Part shown: positions 28,524-34,016 of the stretch, piece by piece | How positions within the stretch are numbered: position 1 is the stretch's first letter | Layout of the letters: each line of letters opens with the position of its first letter | Source of the DNA: a virus | Reading direction: 5' to 3' (one strand) | DNA: 34,016 bases | Virus record (IMG/VR): IMGVR_UViG_3300046012_000211 | Location: 1-34,016 of that record | Position numbers and translations under genes: made by a program | The notes under the pieces: model-generated | The model's input: the letters and a program-made list of their open reading frames with translations, nothing else | What the model was told of the DNA's origin: nothing | Database searches by the model: none

Positions 28524-29505
28524 GCTCCGCGCCGCCCGAGACGCGGCCCGCCCGATGCCCGACGACCGGATGACGGTCGGCAAGTGGATGACGCTCTGGT
28601 TCCGATCCTTGGAAACGAGTGACCTCCGCCCCAACTCGATCAAGGTCTACGAACGCTCGATCCGCCTGATCCTGCCCGAGCTCGGCTCCATCCCGCTGCG
28701 CAAGCTCCGCTCGACCAACGTGGAGGCCGCGCTGCGCCTCGTCGCCGAGGGTTCCCGGTCGAACGCCCGCGCCGTCCTGTCGACCGCGATCAAGGACGCC
28801 CAGCGGGCGGGCCACGTCACGTCGAATGAGGCCGCGCTGGCACGGGTCAAGGGCACCCGGACGAAGCTGACGGCACCCGACACCGCGACAGTCCGCGCGG
28901 TCCTTCATGAGTTGGAGACGCATCGGCTCCACGCCCTCTACGTCCTGCTCGCGGGCACCGGCCTACGCATCGGCGAGGCGACCGGGCTCCGCTGGATGGA
29001 TCTGACGACTAACTCTGGCGACATTAGCCGTGAATTAGTAGTTCGATACCAGCTCCAGCGGATCGACGGCGAGCACGTCCTGACCGACCCCAAGACCGAC
29101 TCCGCGGGACGGGTCGCGATCCTCCCGCCATCGGTCCAAGAGGCGCTGCGTACTCACAAGGTCCACCAGGCGCAGGATCGGATCGCGGCCGGTCGCAAGT
29201 GGCGTCGGACCGACGAGGCCGGACCGGGCCATCAGATCGTGTTCACCACCGCCGAAGGACAGCCGCTCGCCGAGACGACGGTGCAGTGGGTCCTCGGAGC
29301 GGCGTGCAAGCGGGCCGGCGTGCGCCACGTTCGCCCACACGACCTCAGACGGTACGCCCTGACCGTCGTCGCCGACGCGATGGGCATGGACGCTGCCCGT
29401 CGATTGGGCGGCCACACCAACGAGCGGATGACCGAGGGCTACGTCGCCCGAACCCGCGAGCTGCTGACCGGGGCGGCAGACGCATTGCAGGAGGCGATCG
29501 GGTGA
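28342..29505 (+). CDS. int: Tyrosine recombinase, phage integrase
   Basis: The 387-residue product from ATG 28342 (5 bases after AAGGAAG) has an N-terminal arm-binding part (RGNGDGTTYPVPGRKKPWAA), a SAM-like core-binding domain (MTVGKWMTLWFRSLETSDLR) and the catalytic domain: Arg209 in GTGLRIGEATGLRW, Lys251 in DPKTDS, His333 and Arg336 in PHDLRR, His358 in LGGHTN and Tyr367 in EGYV. It integrates phage DNA at an att site. Starts at TTG 28297 or ATG 28315 are possible. About 29008-29050 is unusually AT-rich. The next gene overlaps by 4 bases. Confidence 0.93.
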   Translation: MIPPMGRPRHRGNGDGTTYPVPGRKKPWAASITVGWTLEGRPIRRARYASSEREAKAMLLELRAARDAARPMPDDRMTVGKWMTLWFRSLETSDLRPNSIKVYERSIRLILPELGSIPLRKLRSTNVEAALRLVAEGSRSNARAVLSTAIKDAQRAGHVTSNEAALARVKGTRTKLTAPDTATVRAVLHELETHRLHALYVLLAGTGLRIGEATGLRWMDLTTNSGDISRELVVRYQLQRIDGEHVLTDPKTDSAGRVAILPPSVQEALRTHKVHQAQDRIAAGRKWRRTDEAGPGHQIVFTTAEGQPLAETTVQWVLGAACKRAGVRHVRPHDLRRYALTVVADAMGMDAARRLGGHTNERMTEGYVARTRELLTGAADALQEAIG

Positions 29506-29954
29506 GTCTGCGCTACGCCGAGGGCACGTCCGTTCGTGTCGAGCAGTCTCAGACCGAAATCCGGGCGCTCCTCTCAAAGCATGGCGTCAAGCACTTCGCC
29601 TACGCCGAGGAGCCGACCCGCGCTGCGATCCAGTTCAGCCTTCACGGACTGCCGTACCGCTTCGAGGTCGTCAAGCCGACGATCTCCGACATCCGCTCCC
29701 GGTTCCGGACGAACGCCGGTTGGGACGACCGGATCGAGAAGGAATGGCGACGGCGCTGGCGGGCGCGGCTGCTGTGGCTCAGGGCGACGTTGGAGTTCGC
29801 CGCCGACGAGGGTCCGGACGCGGTATCCCAAGCGCTGCTGGCGTACTTGGTCCTTCCCGGTGGCACGACGATGGGCCAGTGGGCCGACAAGCAGCTCCCC
29901 GACGCCTACCGCGATGGCGCGATGCCGCCACTGATGATTGGAGACGGACGATGA
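29502..29954 (+). CDS. Conserved phage protein of unknown function (YAEGTSV family)
   Basis: The 150-residue protein begins SLRYAEGTSVRVEQSQTEIR, then ALLSKHGVKHFAYAEE, AAIQFSLHGLPYRFEVVKPT, RRRWRARLLWLRATLEFAAD, EALLAYLVLPGG-like TMGQWADKQLPDAY, and MPPLMI at the end. This arrangement (YAEGTSV start, strand with F-x-x-x-G-x-x-x-R-F, RRWRALLL helix, LPDG-T-x-G, MPPLL end) recurs in many phage accessory regions, often near DNA-modification genes. The function is unknown. It is coupled to the integrase by a GTGA overlap. Confidence 0.8.
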   Translation: MSLRYAEGTSVRVEQSQTEIRALLSKHGVKHFAYAEEPTRAAIQFSLHGLPYRFEVVKPTISDIRSRFRTNAGWDDRIEKEWRRRWRARLLWLRATLEFAADEGPDAVSQALLAYLVLPGGTTMGQWADKQLPDAYRDGAMPPLMIGDGR

Positions 29955-30229
29955 TCGACACCAAGACTGACGTTGACGAGGCGCTCGATGAGGTCGGCGC
30001 GCCGACCGTGACCGCTGGCGTCTACCACCTTGCGCCAGCGGGCCGGATCCGAGCCCTGCACTTCCAGCTCATCACGGCCCAGAACCTCCAGCGAGGCCGC
30101 TACGTCGCTGCTCGGGACGCGCTCAACGATGCGCTGGAGTATCTGCGCTCGCGTGGTCGGGACAGCACCGGCCAAGAGGTCATCGACCGATGCCAGAAGG
30201 TCATCGACGAAGCGGCCAAACTCGGCTGA
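29951..30229 (+). CDS. Small helical protein, function unknown
   Basis: The 92-residue protein reads MIDTKTDVDEALDEVGAPTV, then AGRIRALHFQLITAQNLQRG, RYVAARDALNDALEYLRSRG, EVIDRCQKVIDEAAKLG. Three amphipathic helices with a TPR-like hairpin (RGRYVAARDALNDALEYL) suggest a small scaffold or binding protein. It overlaps the preceding gene by 4 bases. No family was recognised. Confidence 0.68.
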   Translation: MIDTKTDVDEALDEVGAPTVTAGVYHLAPAGRIRALHFQLITAQNLQRGRYVAARDALNDALEYLRSRGRDSTGQEVIDRCQKVIDEAAKLG

Positions 30230-30494
30230 CCGATGCTGCTGCTATCCCTACTGCTGTCCAGCCCGACGACTCATGCACGAACGGCGGATGAACCGTGCGT
30301 GACTGTGTGAATGGACGTATTCCTCCCAGTGGCTCGGAGCCACCCCGCCGGGACGGCGGATCATGCTCGGTTTCAGCGCGATTGGGCACCGATGGATGAT
30401 GCTCGGCGCGACTCCACTGCCGTCTCTACTGCTGTCCGGGTTTCAGCTCCGGGCCTCTCGATGACTCCTTGGCGTGGTAGATGAGGACGTTGAC
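30230..30494. other. Gene-poor structured stretch downstream of the integrase block
   Basis: No convincing gene is visible. Three hairpins occur: GCACG...CGTGC (30275-30298), GTGGCT-CGG-AGCCAC (30329-30343) and CCGCC...GGCGG (30345-30359). Short direct repeats are CTACTGCTGTCC (30248-30259 and 30426-30437), ATGCTCGG (30363-30370 and 30399-30406) and GGTTTCAGC (30369-30377 and 30439-30447). It may be an attachment site, a small RNA or a promoter region. Open frames here (30233-30310 and 30311-30484) have weak support. Confidence 0.5.
30233..30310 (+). CDS. Possible 25-residue signal-like peptide
   Basis: ATG 30233 lies 3 bases after the preceding stop and opens MLLLSLLLSSPTTHA, a short hydrophobic signal-like segment ending in a THA motif, then RTADEPCVTV with a single Cys. 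No SD is visible, but termination-reinitiation from the upstream gene is possible. It could be a tiny exported peptide or chance. Confidence 0.25.
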   Translation: MLLLSLLLSSPTTHARTADEPCVTV

Positions 30495-30719
30495 GTGACC
30501 TACGATGAAGCCGCGACTGAGGTCACGGAGGCTGCGCCCCTCGATGTGGAACGGCTGGCGCGAGCGATGCATTTGGCGCGGCGGCTTACCGGCATGCAGG
30601 AGCCGTACTGCGATAATCCGCTGACCGACACCGACCTCCGCGCGCACATGGAGTGGGCCGAAGCGATCCTCCACGCCTACACGATGCTGCCACCGTACAC
30701 GCGGCTGCCCGATGGGTGA
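30495..30719 (+). CDS. Small accessory protein with EAAP linker
   Basis: GTG 30495 lies 7 bases after GAGGA and is preferred over GTG 30474, which lacks an SD. The 74-residue product reads TYDEAATEVTEAAPLDVERL, ARAMHLARRLTGMQEPYCDN, ENPLTD-like TDTDLRAHMEWAEAILHAYT. The TEAAP linker followed by D-V-E-R-L-A-R-A-M is like the EPDVRRLAAAM module of the 26542 gene. It overlaps the methyltransferase start by 8 bases. Function unknown. Confidence 0.65.
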   Translation: MTYDEAATEVTEAAPLDVERLARAMHLARRLTGMQEPYCDNPLTDTDLRAHMEWAEAILHAYTMLPPYTRLPDG

Positions 30720-31371
30720 GAGGCCCCGGCTCCTGGACTTATTCAGCGGAGCGGGCGGCGCGGCGCGCGGCTATCAGCTCGCGGGCTTCCATGTCACGGG
30801 CGTCGATATCAATCCACAGCCTCGCTACGCCGGCGACGAGTTCCACCAGGCCGATGCGATGACGTATCCGCTCGACGGGTTTGACGCGATCCACGCCAGC
30901 CCGCCTTGTCAGGGGTTCTCCGATCTTCGCCACATGTACAACGCGCAGCCCCACGATGACCTGCTGACGCCGACTCGCGCCCGCCTGATCCCGCTCGGCG
31001 TGCCCTACGTCATCGAGAACGTGGAGGGTGCGCCGATGGACGACTACATCGTCCTCTGCGGCGGCGCGTTCGGACTCGGTTCGGGTGACGCAGAGCTGCG
31101 GCGCCACCGCCGTTTCGAGGTCGAGCCGAGGCCGATCCTCGTGCCGCCGTGCGCTCACGGCCAACGCGCCCGCGTCATCGGCGTCTACGGCGGCCACGGC
31201 CGGGATCGCCGCCGATCCGTCAACACCCAGGACTTCCCGGTCACGGCCCGACGCGAGGCGATGGGGATCGACTGGATGACCGATGGCGAACTCTCGCAGG
31301 CCATTCCGCCGGCCTACACCGAGTGGATCGGCCAGCAGCTCATCCAAGCCATCGAAGATCGTGCGGCCTAA
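30712..31371 (+). CDS. C5-cytosine DNA methyltransferase
   Basis: The 219-residue protein has motif I LLDLFSGAGGAARGYQLAGF (residues about 7-26) with VTGVDI, motif IV SPPCQGFS with catalytic Cys66, motif VI ENVEG (Glu102-Asn-Val104) and late motif IX/X-like NTQDFPVTARREAMGIDWM and IPPAYTEWIGQQLI. It transfers methyl from S-adenosylmethionine to C5 of cytosine. It is short for the family, so the target-recognition region is small. As a phage gene without a partner nuclease, it most likely protects phage DNA from host restriction. Confidence 0.9.
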   Translation: MGERPRLLDLFSGAGGAARGYQLAGFHVTGVDINPQPRYAGDEFHQADAMTYPLDGFDAIHASPPCQGFSDLRHMYNAQPHDDLLTPTRARLIPLGVPYVIENVEGAPMDDYIVLCGGAFGLGSGDAELRRHRRFEVEPRPILVPPCAHGQRARVIGVYGGHGRDRRRSVNTQDFPVTARREAMGIDWMTDGELSQAIPPAYTEWIGQQLIQAIEDRAA

Positions 31372-31375
31372 TTCC

Positions 31376-31993
31376 ATGACTGATCGTCCAACAGTCGCAC
31401 CACCTGGTACACCGCCACAGGACAATGACGCGATGAGCGACCTGATGACCCGTTCGCAGCGGCCCGACTTTCACGCGACCCTTGAGGCGCACGGCGTCCG
31501 GTGGCGCTTCAACTTCCTCGCGGGCGTTCCGTCGGAGGACGGCGATCTGCCTGATTACCGGGCCGAACCGAAGTGGTCCGAGAAAGACCTGACCCCCGAG
31601 CAGCGCGCCGAGCTCGAGGGCTGGATCGCCGATCATCGCGCCGCCCGTCCGCAGGACGATCCGCAGATGGCTCGGTGGGGGACGATGGAGCACAACGGCG
31701 TCGAGTGCTCGCACCTCCATGGTCGCAAGCCGGTCATCGAGAAGGTGCCGAGCGCCGGGTTCGAGTGCCTGACGTGCCGCGCGATGATCGTGCCGAAGGC
31801 CCGGCCCGAGACGTTCCGGTTCGTGGGCGGCCCGCTCGATGGCTACCACCTCGCGACGAACGGCACGCACTCATGGCGCGTGCCGGACCCGCAGCCGGTC
31901 TCCATCGCGGCGTATGCGAACGACGACGAGCCGGCCCTGTCGATGCCGTTCATCGAGTACGAGCGACGCGGGAACGTCTACGTCCTCCGATGA
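31376..31993 (+). CDS. Accessory protein with MTDRPTVAPPGTP tag and Cys motif
   Basis: The 205-residue product starts with the tag MTDRPTVAPPGTP, shared with the next gene. The body has FHATLEAHGVRWRFNFLAGV, WSEKDLTPEQRAELEGWIAD, a Cys/His region VECSHLHGRKPVIEK...GFECLTCRAMIV that could bind zinc, and RFVGGPLDGYHLATNGTHSW followed by FIEYERRGNVYVLR. The VGGPLDG and Y-[E/R]-[R/L] end resembles short phage proteins of unknown function. It begins 4 bases after the methyltransferase stop. Confidence 0.7.
   Translation: MTDRPTVAPPGTPPQDNDAMSDLMTRSQRPDFHATLEAHGVRWRFNFLAGVPSEDGDLPDYRAEPKWSEKDLTPEQRAELEGWIADHRAARPQDDPQMARWGTMEHNGVECSHLHGRKPVIEKVPSAGFECLTCRAMIVPKARPETFRFVGGPLDGYHLATNGTHSWRVPDPQPVSIAAYANDDEPALSMPFIEYERRGNVYVLR
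31388..31415 (+). repeat. 28-bp exact direct repeat, copy 1 (tag of the 31376 gene)
   Basis: The block encodes PTVAPPGTP and is identical in all 28 bases to 32002-32029, 614 bp away. Its codons (CCA, ACA, GCA, CCT, GGT, ACA) are unlike the G/C-ending codons of surrounding genes, so conservation is at DNA level. Confidence 0.95.
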
Positions 31994-32376
31994 CCGACAG
32001 ACCAACAGTCGCACCACCTGGTACACCGCTGACACCGAGGGAGCTGGCGTGGATCAAGGCGTTCGTCGCGGAGGGCGAGCGCGCGAAGGCCGCCGCCAAG
32101 TTCGTTGACATGGGCGAGGAGGGCTGCGACGTGTGCCGACAAGCGCGGCTTCCGCGAGTCGTTCAAGGATCGGGGCCGCGCGTGACCGAAGCCACGTCTC
32201 GCCAGCTCGAGGCGTGGGAGGCATACGTCGCCACGGGCGGAATGAAGGCCGCCGCCGACCGGCTCGGCATCCATGAGATCACCGTCCGCAAGCGGATCGC
32301 CGAGCTCCGCGACGTGTACGACGTGCGAACGAACGTTCAACTCGCCATCGCGATCGAACGGGCACGCGCCGCCTAA
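31990..32376 (+). CDS. LuxR-type helix-turn-helix regulator with shared tag
   Basis: The 128-residue protein begins with the same MTDRPTVAPPGTP tag and has a LuxR/GerE-like C-terminal domain: TSRQLEAWEAYVATGGMKAA, ADRLGIHEITVRKRIAELRD, VYDVRTNVQLAIAIERARA, with helix-turn-helix at about residues 83-105 and the typical D-V-x-T-N-x-V-Q-L-A close. The middle holds CDVCRQARLP, with one CxxC. There is no sensor domain. It probably regulates nearby phage genes. It is the last gene before a 55-base gap. Confidence 0.8.
   Translation: MTDRPTVAPPGTPLTPRELAWIKAFVAEGERAKAAAKFVDMGEEGCDVCRQARLPRVVQGSGPRVTEATSRQLEAWEAYVATGGMKAAADRLGIHEITVRKRIAELRDVYDVRTNVQLAIAIERARAA
32002..32029 (+). repeat. 28-bp exact direct repeat, copy 2 (tag of the LuxR-type gene)
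   Basis: Identical to 31388-31415. Upstream of it the two start regions still match at protein level (MTDR) but use different codons (CGT versus AGA for Arg), so the exact match begins at codon 5. Confidence 0.95.
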
Positions 32377-32431
32377 CTAGCTACCCCGGTAGTCGCGTCG
32401 ATGTGATACCGGCCGCAGTATCAACTGCGGA
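32377..32431. promoter_or_regulatory. Short gap with two hairpins
   Basis: CTACC-CC-GGTAG (32381-32392) and CCGCAG-TATCAA-CTGCGG (32413-32430) follow the LuxR-type gene. Neither has a T tract. The second ends just before ATG 32432 and could cover its translation start; a regulator-binding site is also possible. Confidence 0.4.
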
Positions 32432-32647
32432 ATGACTGACCGTCACCAGTCCTCCCGTTCCCCCCGTGCGCGCGTACCTCGCGCCACTTCCCTGACCCTT
32501 CCGGCTCCCTGTACCGCGCTGCCTCCCTCCTCCTCGGCGGCGCGGTACACGAGGACTCCCGACGGCGATCACACGATCCTGTTGACGAGGATCATTCCCG
32601 GCGCGAAGCACGATCCGGTCGAACCGGATTACTCGTGGCTCCCGTGA
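32432..32647 (+). CDS. Small protein before the membrane gene, function unknown
   Basis: The 71-residue frame starts MTDRHQSSRSPRARVPR; its first bases (ATGACTGACCGTC) resemble the tag starts at 31376. The C-terminal half, TPDGDHTILLTRIIPGAKHD, PVEPDYSWLP, looks more like real coding sequence than the Ser/Pro/Arg-rich first half. The stop overlaps the next GTG by 4 bases, which supports translation. No SD is obvious. Confidence 0.45.
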   Translation: MTDRHQSSRSPRARVPRATSLTLPAPCTALPPSSSAARYTRTPDGDHTILLTRIIPGAKHDPVEPDYSWLP

Positions 32648-32874
32648 CTGGTCCCGAGGCCAATGATCTCGCGAAGCTGAACGCCCGCCTGTTTGGGCTG
32701 GACGGCTCGGGCGAGTCCGGGGCCATCGGGAAGATCGACGACCGCCTCGATCGGATGGAACGCCTGTTGAACCGGGCGCTCGGCGCGTTCGCCGTCGTCA
32801 CCGCCGTCATCGGCTTCCTCGGTCTCGGTGGACTGCGCGCGATCGCGCAGGCGCTCGGACAGCCGACCCCGTGA
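32644..32874 (+). CDS. Coiled-coil plus single-TM protein (XhlA/holin-like)
   Basis: The 76-residue protein from GTG 32644 has an N-terminal heptad-like region (NDLAKLNARLFGLDGSGESG, IGKIDDRLDRMERLLNRALG) and one membrane helix AFAVVTAVIGFLGLGGLRAI. This is the layout of XhlA-type lysis helper proteins and small phage holin-like proteins. GTG 32635 is an alternative start. Its place before a secreted protein suggests a lysis or envelope role. Confidence 0.6.
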   Translation: MTGPEANDLAKLNARLFGLDGSGESGAIGKIDDRLDRMERLLNRALGAFAVVTAVIGFLGLGGLRAIAQALGQPTP

Positions 32875-32877
32875 CCC

Positions 32878-33114
32878 GTGCTGCTGGACTGGTGGCGCAG
32901 GCTCATGCCACAACCCGACGAGCGGGACGACCTTCCGGTCATGCCCGTGCGGGTGTTCTACCGGGCGCTGCTGATCCGTGGGTTCACACCGCCCGAGGCT
33001 GGGAACCTGACAGCCTGGCGGATGGGGCTCGAGCCGACCGCGAAGGGCTGGACGCTCAAGCAGATCACCGAGCTGATGGCGCGTCGCTGGGAAGAGGAGC
33101 AGAGGACGCGCTGA
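32878..33114 (+). CDS. Small conserved-type phage protein, function unknown
   Basis: The 78-residue protein reads LLDWWRRLMPQPDERDDLPV, MPVRVFYRALLIRGFTPPEA, GNLTAWRMGLEPTAKGWTLK, QITELMARRWEEE. The GFTPPEAGNLTAW-x-x-GL-x-x-x-x-x-GW-T-L-x-Q-I segment recurs in small proteins of actinophages next to lysis or tail genes. It is soluble and helical. Function unknown. Confidence 0.7.
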   Translation: MLLDWWRRLMPQPDERDDLPVMPVRVFYRALLIRGFTPPEAGNLTAWRMGLEPTAKGWTLKQITELMARRWEEEQRTR

Positions 33115-33148
33115 ACGCCTGGGCCGCTGCTCACATGTGGGCTGAACG

Positions 33149-34016
33149 GTGAAGCGGCTCGGCGTCTACGTCGGCGTGGCCGCGCTGATCCTCGCCGGCG
33201 CCTCATCGTCGACCCCCACGCGGTACGACCGTCAGCAGGACGCCCGGATCGCCGCGCTCGAGTCGGCGCTTGCCGCACGGACTCCGACGCCAAACGCTAC
33301 GCCGACCGCGACCCCAACGCCGACACCGACGCCTACGCCGACGGCGACGCCCGCCCCGACGGCGACGCCGACCCCGACACCGACGCCGACCCCGACACCG
33401 ACGCCGAACCCCGGGACGGTCCTCTCACCGGGCGCGGATCTCGCCACCGCCCTGAATGCCTTGCCCGAAGGCGGAACGCTGACCCTTCACGGCGGGACGT
33501 ACACCGTGCCGTCGATCATCACGACGGCCAAGGCGTTCACGCTCCAGGCGTACCCCGGCGAGACGCCCGTCCTCACGAGCTCCGGGCGCCCGGACTTCCT
33601 GTACCTCCGCGGCGGCCCGAACGTCATCACGGGCATCACGTTCAAGGCGGGCGGCGGGACGTACGACGACAGCATGGGATCGGCCCTGCTCGAAGTCGAG
33701 GTCGGGGGCCACGACGTGACCGTCGAGGGCTGCACCTTCCTCGGCCACTCGCTCATGGCGAGCCGCCAGCAACTCTTCTACGTCGCCTCGGCCACGGGTT
33801 CGATCACGATCCGCAACAGCGTCCTCGACGGCGGTCAGATGCGCGGCGCCGGCGTCCACATGTACCACGACCCCGGACCGGCGGGCGTCACCGTGACGGG
33901 CAACACCGTGCGCAACTTCTCGTACGAGGCGGGGATCCTCGTCGATCAGCTCGCGTCGAACGTGCTCGTCGAGTCGAACGTCATCACGAACACGAGCATC
34001 GCGATTGCCTACTGGA
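33149..34016 (+). CDS. Secreted right-handed beta-helix protein with Thr-Pro linker (3' partial)
   Basis: From GTG 33149 the frame stays open to the end of the window (289 codons). It begins with a signal-like segment MKRLGVYVGVAALILAGASS, a short coiled coil DARIAALESALAA, and a Thr-Pro/Ala linker of about 45 residues (33280-33412). Then come parallel beta-helix repeats: GGTLTLHGGTYTVPSIITTA, LRGGPNVITGITFKAGGG, VGGHDVTVEGCTFLGHSLMA, GSITIRNSVLDGG, GVTVTGNTVRNFSYEAGILV, NVLVESNVITNTSIAIAYW. This is a pectate-lyase-like fold, either a glycan-acting enzyme or a cell-surface protein. Thr-Pro linkers of this kind are common in Chloroflexota secreted proteins. Confidence 0.8.
   Translation, partial: MKRLGVYVGVAALILAGASSSTPTRYDRQQDARIAALESALAARTPTPNATPTATPTPTPTPTPTATPAPTATPTPTPTPTPTPTPNPGTVLSPGADLATALNALPEGGTLTLHGGTYTVPSIITTAKAFTLQAYPGETPVLTSSGRPDFLYLRGGPNVITGITFKAGGGTYDDSMGSALLEVEVGGHDVTVEGCTFLGHSLMASRQQLFYVASATGSITIRNSVLDGGQMRGAGVHMYHDPGPAGVTVTGNTVRNFSYEAGILVDQLASNVLVESNVITNTSIAIAYW

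Noticed and set aside
29041-29051. GTTCGATACC resembles a tRNA T-loop, suggesting an attP tRNA fragment
   Set aside because: The bases on either side do not form the T stem, and no acceptor end or CCA-like 3' segment follows.
30311-30484. A 57-codon plus-strand frame in the region after the integrase block
   Set aside because: No ribosome site, mixed composition with no protein-like pattern, and it crosses hairpins and repeats that fit a non-coding role better.
33232-33447. Minus-strand frame encoding a Gly-Val repeat
   Set aside because: It is the reverse reading of the Thr-Pro linker codons in the beta-helix gene.

Overview
The window is a nearly gap-free, GC-rich segment of a temperate, tailed dsDNA phage with a long non-contractile tail (siphovirus architecture), seen either as a prophage or as a viral contig. 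The evidence is an HK97-type head module, head-tail connectors, a tail tube gene, a frameshifting tail chaperone, an 877-residue tape measure, a divergent repressor/Cro-like switch, an excisionase and a tyrosine integrase. Most genes overlap by 4 bases (ATGA or GTGA). Starts are ATG or GTG, with at least one TTG, and Shine-Dalgarno sites are strong where gaps exist. The host is not shown directly. High GC, SD-led GTG starts and a long Thr-Pro linker in a secreted protein (33149-34016) would fit Chloroflexota or Actinomycetota; this is an inference.

Layout. 1-18654 (+): packaging and structure, in the order deleted ParB/methylase remnant, small and large terminase, small membrane protein, portal, protease-capsid fusion, terminator, small structural and accessory proteins including a secreted one, four connector genes, tail tube, a possible Acb2-like anti-CBASS gene, chaperone G/GT, tape measure, baseplate and fibre genes. 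18651-18968 (-): a membrane protein antisense to the end of this operon, with a UUCG-loop terminator just beyond it. 19014-20168: immunity region with a PAS-like protein, a minus-strand repressor, a cluster of GTCGCGAC-type operators and a Cro-like gene with a probable leaderless promoter. 20165-25914 (+): early genes, including a PD-(D/E)XK exonuclease, endonuclease VII, HNH nuclease, a replication initiator with an apparent origin inside it, and a SLOG-fold protein. 25926-28176 (+): small accessory genes, two of which share DNA 'linkers'. 28179-30229 (+): excisionase, integrase and two partner genes. 30230-30494: a structured stretch without a convincing gene. 30495-32376 (+): C5-cytosine methyltransferase and two genes sharing an N-terminal tag, one with a LuxR-type helix-turn-helix. 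32432-34016 (+): possible lysis or surface module with a coiled-coil/TM protein and a secreted beta-helix protein that runs off the end.

The strongest unusual signals are: (a) six alternating GTGAC half-sites spaced about 12 bp apart, followed by a polypurine tract, inside the replication gene, like lambda ori inside gene O; (b) adjacent genes built from unrelated modules joined by nearly identical DNA linkers, together with N-terminal tag repeats (28 bp exact; 16 of 17 bp) on otherwise unrelated genes; (c) a protease-capsid fusion that still carries a GNRA-loop hairpin, a Shine-Dalgarno site and a GTG start at the junction; (d) a small gene resembling Acb2 between the tail tube and tail chaperone; (e) an in-frame deletion scar that joins the N-terminus of a ParB-like methylase to its C-terminus. 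No endolysin, tRNA gene or CRISPR array was recognised.
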